From the NCBI RefSeq assembly GCF_042682565.1, contig NZ_JBHUIC010000012.1: 64,000 nt of DNA. One strand, given 5' to 3'. Numbering within the stretch: the stretch's first letter is position 1; each line of letters starts with the position of its first letter. Made by a program: the position numbers and the translations under genes. Below the pieces are notes generated by a model. It saw nothing but the letters and a program-made list of their open reading frames with translations, had not been told where the DNA came from and ran no database searches. The stretch is from Pistricoccus aurantiacus. Lineage in GTDB: Bacteria; Pseudomonadota; Gammaproteobacteria; Pseudomonadales; Halomonadaceae. This document shows positions 58,729-64,000 of this stretch, piece after piece.

Positions 58729-59847
58729 ATGTATTACCTCGACATGCCAACCGCCGAGGAAATCGGCGATCTCAACCTGGTTCGGTCTGATGCATGCATT
58801 TCAGTCTATCTACCCACCACTCCCATCACCCGCGATATCGAGCAGAGCCGGATCAACCTCGGCAATCTGGTCAAGAAGGCCATCGGCCAGCTTGAAGCAG
58901 AGGATTTTGACAAACGGCGTATATGGGCGCTACAGGAGCAGTTCGAGGAACTGCTGGCAGATGACGACTTCTGGAATCATCAGGCACATAGCCTGGCGAT
59001 TCTGGCGACGCCGGAATCGCTGCGCACCTACCGCCTGGCGAACAAGCTGAACGCTATCGTGGAGGTGTCCGACCGCTTCCATCTCAAGCCATTGCTACGG
59101 GCCATTACTTTCTCGCACGCCGCCTATGTCCTGGCGATTTCGGAAAACGCCGCCAGATTGATCGAAATGTCTTCGGACGCATCGGCCACCGAGATCGAGG
59201 TTCCCGATCTGCCCAAGAATGCCGCCGACGTCATTGGCGAGCCGACAACCAAGGACTATACCGGCACCGGTCACAGGCATGGCGCAAAGGGACAGAACTT
59301 TCACCTGGCGCGATATGTGCGCAAGATCGATGCCGCGCTACGACCTATCCTCATGCGCTCGAACGTTCCGCTGGTGCTGGCGGCGGCCAAGCCATTGGAG
59401 ACGCTGTTCCGGGCACGGTGCACCATTACCGTTCTCCCCCAGGCCATCGAGGGAAGCCCCGACCGCTTGAGCGCGGCGGAACTGGCGGCTGCCGCAAGGC
59501 CCATACTCGATGAGCATTACGCAAGCCAGATCAAGGACTTTCATCGCTTGTTCGAAAGACGAAGGGGCCAGAATCGAACGACCACGGATATCTCCGACGC
59601 CGCTCGCCTGGCCACTTTCGGTGGCATCGACAGCCTACTGGTGGATATCGATGGCGTGATCGATGGGTTTGTCGACGAGGAAACCGGCGAGGTCACTTTC
59701 GGCTCCCAAGGCGACGCCTTCAATTATGGCGTGGTCGATGAAATCACCGGCCGCGCCCTGCGTTCCGGGGCTCGAGTGCTGGCCGTGCGCAGGGCTGACA
59801 TTCCAGAAGGCAAGGATCTGGCCGCCATCCTGCGCTATCCGATCTAG
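58729..59847 (+). CDS. Bacterial archaeo-eukaryotic release-factor-like protein (BaeRF family)
   Basis: This 372-aa protein starts YYLDMPTAEEIGDLNLVRSDACISVYLPTTPITRDIEQSRINLGNLVKKA. The middle has FWNHQAHSLAILATPESLRTYRLANKL and LLRAITFSHAAYVLAISENAARLIE, and the C-terminal part includes ATFGGIDSLLVDIDGVIDGFVDEETG. The arrangement matches BaeRF proteins, relatives of the eRF1 peptidyl-tRNA-hydrolysis family proposed to act on ribosomes under stress. The eRF1-like GGQ motif was not found. TGAGGCTTTCTGT precedes the ATG at 58729. It stands alone, converging with purU. Confidence 0.75.
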   Translation: MYYLDMPTAEEIGDLNLVRSDACISVYLPTTPITRDIEQSRINLGNLVKKAIGQLEAEDFDKRRIWALQEQFEELLADDDFWNHQAHSLAILATPESLRTYRLANKLNAIVEVSDRFHLKPLLRAITFSHAAYVLAISENAARLIEMSSDASATEIEVPDLPKNAADVIGEPTTKDYTGTGHRHGAKGQNFHLARYVRKIDAALRPILMRSNVPLVLAAAKPLETLFRARCTITVLPQAIEGSPDRLSAAELAAAARPILDEHYASQIKDFHRLFERRRGQNRTTTDISDAARLATFGGIDSLLVDIDGVIDGFVDEETGEVTFGSQGDAFNYGVVDEITGRALRSGARVLAVRRADIPEGKDLAAILRYPI

Positions 59848-59857
59848 GATATTTTCC

Positions 59858-60724
59858 TCAGCTTCTCGCGAATACCACCGTGCGCCGGGCGTGCAAAAAG
59901 ACCCGGCGCTCCACGTGATATCCAACCGCACGAGCCAACGCCAGACATTCCACGTCCTGTCCTTTGGCTACCATGTCTTCCGGATAGTAACTGTGGTCCA
60001 CTGGCTCGACCCTCTGGGTGATGATCGGCCCTTCGTCCAGGTCGTCGTTGATGTAATGCGCCGTGGCGCCGACCAGCTTGACGCCTTTCTCATAGGCCTG
60101 ATGATAGGGCTTGGCGCCCTTGAATCCCGGCAGCAGGGAATGATGAATATTGATCGCCCAACCGCTGAGCCGTTCGCTCATCTCCGGTGACAGCACCTGC
60201 ATGTAACGGGCCAGGATCACCAGCTCCGCACCGGCTTCCTGGATGATCCGCCACACCTCGGCTTCCTGTTGCGGTTTGGTTTCCGCAGTGATCGGGCAGT
60301 GATGGTAGGGAATTCCGTGCCAGGCCGCCAGCGGCTCGAGATCCGGATGGTTGGAAACCACCGCCCGCACGTCGATGGGTAACTGCCCGGTGCGATAGCG
60401 ATAGAGCAGATCGTTCAGACAGTGATCCGCCTTGGAGACCATGATCACCACCGGCAGACGCCGCCCCGGCGGCGTCAGCTCGAAACTCATGTCGAACTCC
60501 GCCGCCCGGGCGGCGAATTCCGCCTGGAAAACTTCGCTGTCGAAGCCATCCTCCTCGGGGCGAAACTCCACGCGAATGAAGAAGCGACAGTTCAGCCGAT
60601 CATCGAAGGAATTGAGCTCGGTGATATAGCAGCGGCTTTCCTTCAAGAACCGAGTGACGACATCCACGGTACCCAGACGGCTGGGACACTGGGCGGCGAG
60701 AATCCAGGTATCGGCGGCGCTCAT
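59858..60724 (-). CDS. purU: Formyltetrahydrofolate deformylase
   Basis: The 288-aa enzyme has an N-terminal ACT domain (residues 6-85: WILAAQCPSRLGTVDVVTRFLKE) and a formyltransferase-type catalytic domain. The catalytic set is seen in AVVSNHPDLEPLAAWHGIPYHHCPIT, LVILARYMQVLSPEM and INIHHSLLPGFKGAKPYHQAYEKGVKLVGATAHYINDDLDEGPIITQ, with Asn, His and Asp in place. It releases formate from 10-formyl-THF, balancing one-carbon pools; this matters when betaine or glycine degradation loads the pool, a link that is only inferred. GAGGCCCC precedes the ATG. Confidence 0.94.
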   Translation of the reverse strand: MSAADTWILAAQCPSRLGTVDVVTRFLKESRCYITELNSFDDRLNCRFFIRVEFRPEEDGFDSEVFQAEFAARAAEFDMSFELTPPGRRLPVVIMVSKADHCLNDLLYRYRTGQLPIDVRAVVSNHPDLEPLAAWHGIPYHHCPITAETKPQQEAEVWRIIQEAGAELVILARYMQVLSPEMSERLSGWAINIHHSLLPGFKGAKPYHQAYEKGVKLVGATAHYINDDLDEGPIITQRVEPVDHSYYPEDMVAKGQDVECLALARAVGYHVERRVFLHARRTVVFARS

Positions 60725-60833
60725 GGGGCCTCCTCGGTTAGCGATAAAAGTTAAGCACCATTCTAACCAGCCGGCAGCGGCGATTGGGAATAAAGATCGT
60801 GCGAATTATGCGGAGTACAACGACGAAGCTGCA

Positions 60834-61454
60834 TCACTCTGAACTCGCCAGCTTGATCCCCAGGAAACCGAAGGCTCCGGCGAAGGCATGCCTGAACCAT
60901 CTCAATACCGACGGTCGACGAATCATATAGTCGCGGGCAAGAGAAGCGCAGGCCCCATAGCCCACAAAAACCACGAAGGTCATCAGCATGAAGGCCGCGG
61001 CAAGGCCGACAAGAGACAGGGCGGCATCCCCGGCGCCCGGTGTAATGAACTGAGGCAGGAAGGCAAGAAAGAAAAGAGACAGCTTCGGGTTCAGCACGTT
61101 AAGAAGCGTTCCTCTGACAGCGACCCGCCACATGCCCGCCTTGGCCGTATTATCGGATACGTCGAGCGCGCCATTCTCCCGCAGAATGCTCCATGCCATA
61201 TAAAAGAGATAAAGCACGCCGAGATACTTGAGTACCTGGAACATCAGGGCGCTGGTGTGCAATAACGCCGCCAGCCCCAGGATACTGGCGACAGCGGCGG
61301 GTACGATACCGAAGGTACATCCCAGGGCGGCGGCAACGCTTGCACGAAAGCCTCGCCCCAGGCCGACGGCGAGCGTATAGATGACACCCGTACCGGGCAG
61401 CAGCACGACGATAAATGAGGTAAGCAAGAACTCCCAGGACACGGCGGCCTCCAT
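60834..61454 (-). CDS. LysE/RhtB-family amino-acid exporter
   Basis: This 206-aa membrane protein has six helices: WEFLLTSFIVVLLPGTGVIYTLAVGLGRGFRASVAAALGCTFGIVPAAVASILGLAALL starts the family, and NVLNPKLSLFFLAFLPQFI is the RhtB hallmark. Members export threonine, homoserine or other small amino acids. The start at 61454 was chosen because upstream residues to 61559 do not resemble the family and run into the DUF1016 relic. No regulator is adjacent. Confidence 0.9.
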   Translation of the reverse strand: MEAAVSWEFLLTSFIVVLLPGTGVIYTLAVGLGRGFRASVAAALGCTFGIVPAAVASILGLAALLHTSALMFQVLKYLGVLYLFYMAWSILRENGALDVSDNTAKAGMWRVAVRGTLLNVLNPKLSLFFLAFLPQFITPGAGDAALSLVGLAAAFMLMTFVVFVGYGACASLARDYMIRRPSVLRWFRHAFAGAFGFLGIKLASSE

Positions 61455-61506
61455 TGCTATTGAATATGGAGTGTAGCCGATGCGCTCGAGGCTGAGACTG
61501 ACAGGG

Positions 61507-61967
61507 GTGAAGAAGCGCATCCGCTCTGCCCAATACGAAGCCTTCAAGGCGGTCAACAAGGAACTGGTCGGTCTGTATTGGAATATCGCACGGATGATCG
61601 TGGATCGTCAGGAGACCTAAGGCTGGGGTAAGGCGGTGGTTGAGCAGCTCGCTGCCGATCTTCAGGTGAAGTTCCCCGGTGTGAGTGGTTTCTCTGCCTC
61701 CAATCTCTGGCGAATGAAGGCCTTCTACGAGACATATACCAACCTGGAAAAACTCGCACCACTGGTGCGAGAAATAGGCTGGTCCCATAACCTGGTCGTT
61801 CTGCAACGCTGCAAAGACCCGCTGGAGCGGGAATTCTATCTGCTCATGACGACGCCAATAAACCCATCGGCGTGGCAACCTACGAAATCACTCAAACTTT
61901 ACCCAAGGCGCTGCAAGATCAACTTCCCTCGCCCGAGGAAATCGCTCATTTGCTGGGGGATTTATAA
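61507..61967 (+). pseudogene. Decayed DUF1016 (YhcG-type) PDDEXK nuclease gene
   Basis: From a GTG at 61507 the frame reads KKRIRSAQYEAFKAVNKELVGLYWNIARMIVDRQET, the DUF1016 N-terminal domain, then a TAA at 61618-61620. The same frame resumes GWGKAVVEQLAADLQVKFPGVSGFSASNLWRMKAFYETY and WSHNLVVLQRCKDPLEREFYLLM. The next frame then gives NKPIGVATYEITQTLPKALQDQLPSPEEIAHLLGDL and stops at 61965-61967; this is the family C-terminus. The central nuclease part is missing. So the gene has an in-frame stop, a large internal deletion and a frame change. It cannot make an active nuclease. Confidence 0.88.
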
Positions 61968-62030
61968 GCGGGGGATAACGTTTATGGCTTTTGAGGCGGC
62001 TAGTTGGTCCGACTCAATGAATCCATTCCC

Positions 62031-62852
62031 TTACGGCGCCTGGCAAACGGGACACCAATAAAGCCGGCGCGATGAGGCGGTGGTACGGCGGATAAGGCTG
62101 CCGCAGCGGTAGCAGGGCCGGTCTTCCCGAGCGAAAACCGCGAAGCGATAATCCGCGCGCTTATAGCCTTGGGCCTTCAAGGCCCGAACCCGGCTCGGCG
62201 GGTTGGTGATGCCCGCGGTCCGATAGGCACGCCGACCGATGGTCATGGTGCTGCGGCCCAGCCGAGCGATAGCGGTATCATCGAGTTTCTGGGGGCTCGC
62301 GCCGGGCGCGACCCGGGCATGAAACAGGATCTCGGAGCGCAGGTAATTCCCCACCCCGGCAATAAAACTCTGATCGAGATACAACGCCTGCAGCGCGCGA
62401 CGCCGAAACCGCGAGCCGCGCAGCCGCTCGGCGACAGCCTTGGCGGAAAGATCTTCGGAAAGCAGGTCGGGGCCGGCTCGCCTGAGAAATGGTTGTTGAG
62501 CCAACTCATCCTCATCGAGCACTTCGATATCCGAGGCGCTGTATAAGAGCGCGCTGTGGGTGGCGGTATGCAGCACCACCCGCAGGCTGCGTCCGGTATC
62601 CGGATACCCATCACGCTGGCAGACGTACCAGCGGCCATAGAGTTGATTGTGGGAATACAGGGTGAGCCCGTTGTCGAAACGGGTGAGCAGCGCCTTGCCG
62701 CGGGTGTCGATGGCGCTGACGGTACAGCCTGCAAGCCGCGACTCGTATTGCGCGAGCCGTGGCAGGCCGAAGGAAACATCCTCCAATCGCTCATCAACGA
62801 GTACCTTGGCCAGCCGATCCGCCTCGCGTCGAATCTCGGGGCCTTCAGGCAT
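62031..62852 (-). CDS. nei: Endonuclease VIII (DNA glycosylase)
   Basis: The 273-aa enzyme starts PEGPEIRREADRLAKVL, with Pro2 as the catalytic nucleophile and Glu3 beside it. LYSHNQLYGRWYVCQRDGYPDTGRSLRVVLHT contains the Lys/Tyr block of Nei. The helix-two-turn-helix includes DQSFIAGVGNYLRSEILFHARVAPG, and the zinc finger is CYRCGSLIRRTTASSRRLYWCPVC. It removes oxidised pyrimidines and nicks DNA. All signature residues are present. It is a single gene next to the DUF1016 relic. Confidence 0.94.
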   Translation of the reverse strand: MPEGPEIRREADRLAKVLVDERLEDVSFGLPRLAQYESRLAGCTVSAIDTRGKALLTRFDNGLTLYSHNQLYGRWYVCQRDGYPDTGRSLRVVLHTATHSALLYSASDIEVLDEDELAQQPFLRRAGPDLLSEDLSAKAVAERLRGSRFRRRALQALYLDQSFIAGVGNYLRSEILFHARVAPGASPQKLDDTAIARLGRSTMTIGRRAYRTAGITNPPSRVRALKAQGYKRADYRFAVFAREDRPCYRCGSLIRRTTASSRRLYWCPVCQAP

Positions 62853-63052
62853 CGCATAGCACCCAGTCGCATGTCCCGCTCGACCACATTTTCATGAACC
62901 GCCTTGAGCATGAGCGTCATCGGAATATTCGAACCGATTAAACCAGTTCGTAATGGCGGCGGGCAACTCAAGCACGCTGTCGGCTTAATTTTCCAGGCTC
63001 TAGCCCCGACCATCGGCGCTGTGGATTGCACGATCACCGGTATTCGATTCGA

Positions 63053-63724
63053 TCAAAGCCCGAAATACCCTGGCGGCACGCGAGTATCCGCGAACATCGG
63101 GCTTTGCGGATTGAACGGCTGCACCGGCGCCTGGAACTGAAGCGATAGCACACAGGCGCCCTCCCCCTTGTCGTTGATCATCTTGATGCAGCCATCCTGC
63201 TGACTCGCCACCAGCTTGCTCTGGCTTGCCTGATCGTAGAATGCCTTGTACTGCATTCCTTGCTTGATGGTCGCCTGAGGCACACCCATGCTCGCTAGCG
63301 CCTGAAGGCTCGCTTGCTGCAAGGAGGCCTGCAGATAAGCCTGCATCTGTTGCGGAGTCATGGTCATCGGCTGCAACGCAGGGGCGGCCTCGGAAGCGCC
63401 TTTTGGCTCATCGTTCTGAAGCGGCTCCAGCATGGTGGCAGCCAGACCAATACCAAAGGACTTGCCCAAGGAATAGCCAAGCCCGGCGTTACTGCTCAGC
63501 AGCAGCGCGGTACTGGCGGTGGCAAGCATGTTGGTCATCAATCCCTGATAGGCAAATCTTTCCTCCTCCGGCTGCTTGTCGAGATAAAACCCCTCGGTCT
63601 GCGGCAGGTCGTAGCTGCGATGGGGATTGTAGGCGGACGGGATGTGATCGCCGCCGGAGGAAGCGCAGCCGCTGATAAATATCGTCAACAGCAGAGCAAT
63701 CAAGAGATGGATTCGAGGTTTCAT
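63053..63724 (-). CDS. Predicted outer-membrane lipoprotein of unknown function
   Basis: This 223-aa protein has a lipobox: LLIALLLTIFISGC, with Cys19 as the lipidation site followed by Ala-Ser, which favours outer-membrane sorting. Residues 60-95 include a Gly/Ala-rich hydrophobic stretch (LATASTALLLSSNAGLGYSLGKSFGIGLAATML). A Gln/Met-rich segment follows (PMTMTPQQMQAYLQASLQQASLQALASMG). I recognise no family. The AT-rich region upstream (63730-63830) should hold its promoter. Confidence 0.75.
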   Translation of the reverse strand: MKPRIHLLIALLLTIFISGCASSGGDHIPSAYNPHRSYDLPQTEGFYLDKQPEEERFAYQGLMTNMLATASTALLLSSNAGLGYSLGKSFGIGLAATMLEPLQNDEPKGASEAAPALQPMTMTPQQMQAYLQASLQQASLQALASMGVPQATIKQGMQYKAFYDQASQSKLVASQQDGCIKMINDKGEGACVLSLQFQAPVQPFNPQSPMFADTRVPPGYFGL

Positions 63725-63904
63725 GGGTCGGCCTGCAGCGAGTATTGTTACTTTGTGTATTTTTTATTAAAAATACTGTTTCCGCAAGCCTTGAAAAGAA
63801 AATACTAAGTAACTTTATTTAACGCTTAACTCATACTCCGCTGATGTTTCTCATGCTATCCGCCGGACACGGCGGGTTCTATCGATCGTGGCGTGACTAA
63901 GAAT
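63725..63904. other. AT-rich intergenic stretch near the right edge
   Basis: The first 100 nt are AT-rich (TTTTTTATTAAAAATACTG) and precede the lipoprotein gene. A short GC hairpin, CCGCC with GGCGG near 63861-63876, lies beyond. No gene is seen. Confidence 0.45.
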
Positions 63905-64000
63905 CTATCCGTAAATAATATTCACTTTAAGCGGTACCTTCCGAAACGCGATAATGGCCGCCGCCAATTGGTTGAGGGCGCGAAAGCTGCGCGCCAGCTT
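63905..64000 (-). CDS. Partial ORF, possible transposase C-terminus
   Basis: The minus-strand frame open to the window edge reads KLARSFRALNQLAAAIIAFRKV and ends at a stop at 63905-63907. The RSFRALNQLAAAIIAFR stretch recalls the last helix of several IS-family transposases. Only 31 residues are visible, no inverted repeat was identified, and the call is tentative. Confidence 0.3.
   Translation of the reverse strand, partial: KLARSFRALNQLAAAIIAFRKVPLKVNIIYG

Noticed and set aside
62904..63140. 78-codon plus-strand ORF between nei and the lipoprotein gene
   Set aside because: It overlaps the lipoprotein 3' end on the other strand, lacks a good ribosome site and resembles nothing known.

Overview
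The window is chromosomal DNA from a gammaproteobacterium, most likely a moderate halophile of the Halomonadaceae (Halomonas and relatives). This is an inference from gene content and protein flavour: PHA synthase, BCCT carrier, the carnitine-to-betaine pathway, azurin, SPOR-domain carboxypeptidase and dense GC-rich coding. No rRNA or tRNA gene was recognised.

Positions 1-2640 are accessory DNA. They hold a DUF6394-like membrane protein, a frameshifted parE toxin relic, a mazE/mazF pair, two tandem structured elements each behind a TATAAT-like hexamer, and two small phage-like genes. An 18-bp direct repeat (540 and 2835) brackets most of this segment.

Positions 2844-13186 are a complete type I-C CRISPR-Cas locus on the minus strand: cas3-cas5c-cas8c-cas7-cas4-cas1-cas2, an AT-rich leader, then an array of 37 identical 33-nt repeats plus one degenerate leader-distal repeat. 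The cas8c 3' part carries a Shine-Dalgarno plus GTG that should produce a separate Cas11c small subunit. One spacer is present twice in tandem.

Positions 13399-31264 are mostly housekeeping: DUF29, pncC and nadE (pyridine nucleotide metabolism), phaC plus an SDR reductase (PHA storage), a znuCBA zinc importer with a leading 46-aa ORF and a Zur-like box, an ABC/FtsX/AttH-lipocalin set, glyoxalase I, an orphan betaine-type binding protein, a ferritin-like protein, a 1-Cys peroxiredoxin, a trans-sulfuration enzyme and a RelE/XRE toxin-antitoxin pair.

Positions 31393-46264 hold a NitT/TauT-type ABC importer, two adjacent genes sharing DUF2795-like repeats (one with a classical C2H2 finger), an EamA exporter, a DD-carboxypeptidase, azurin, thiM-thiE, a TauE/SafE permease and an imelysin / di-haem oxidase / imelysin / DUF1513 iron operon.

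Positions 46433-54948 centre on carnitine catabolism: cdhC-cdhA-cdhB, a hocS-like esterase, a BCCT carrier and the convergent regulator cdhR, next to a semialdehyde dehydrogenase and an AraC regulator. A 145-bp palindromic MITE-like element fills the cdhB-hocS gap exactly. Positions 55011-64000 carry a DGC-domain protein, a stand-alone sdhB with a Crp/Fnr regulator, nitronate monooxygenase, a BaeRF-like protein, purU, a LysE exporter, a decayed DUF1016 nuclease, nei, a lipoprotein and a possible transposase tail at the edge.
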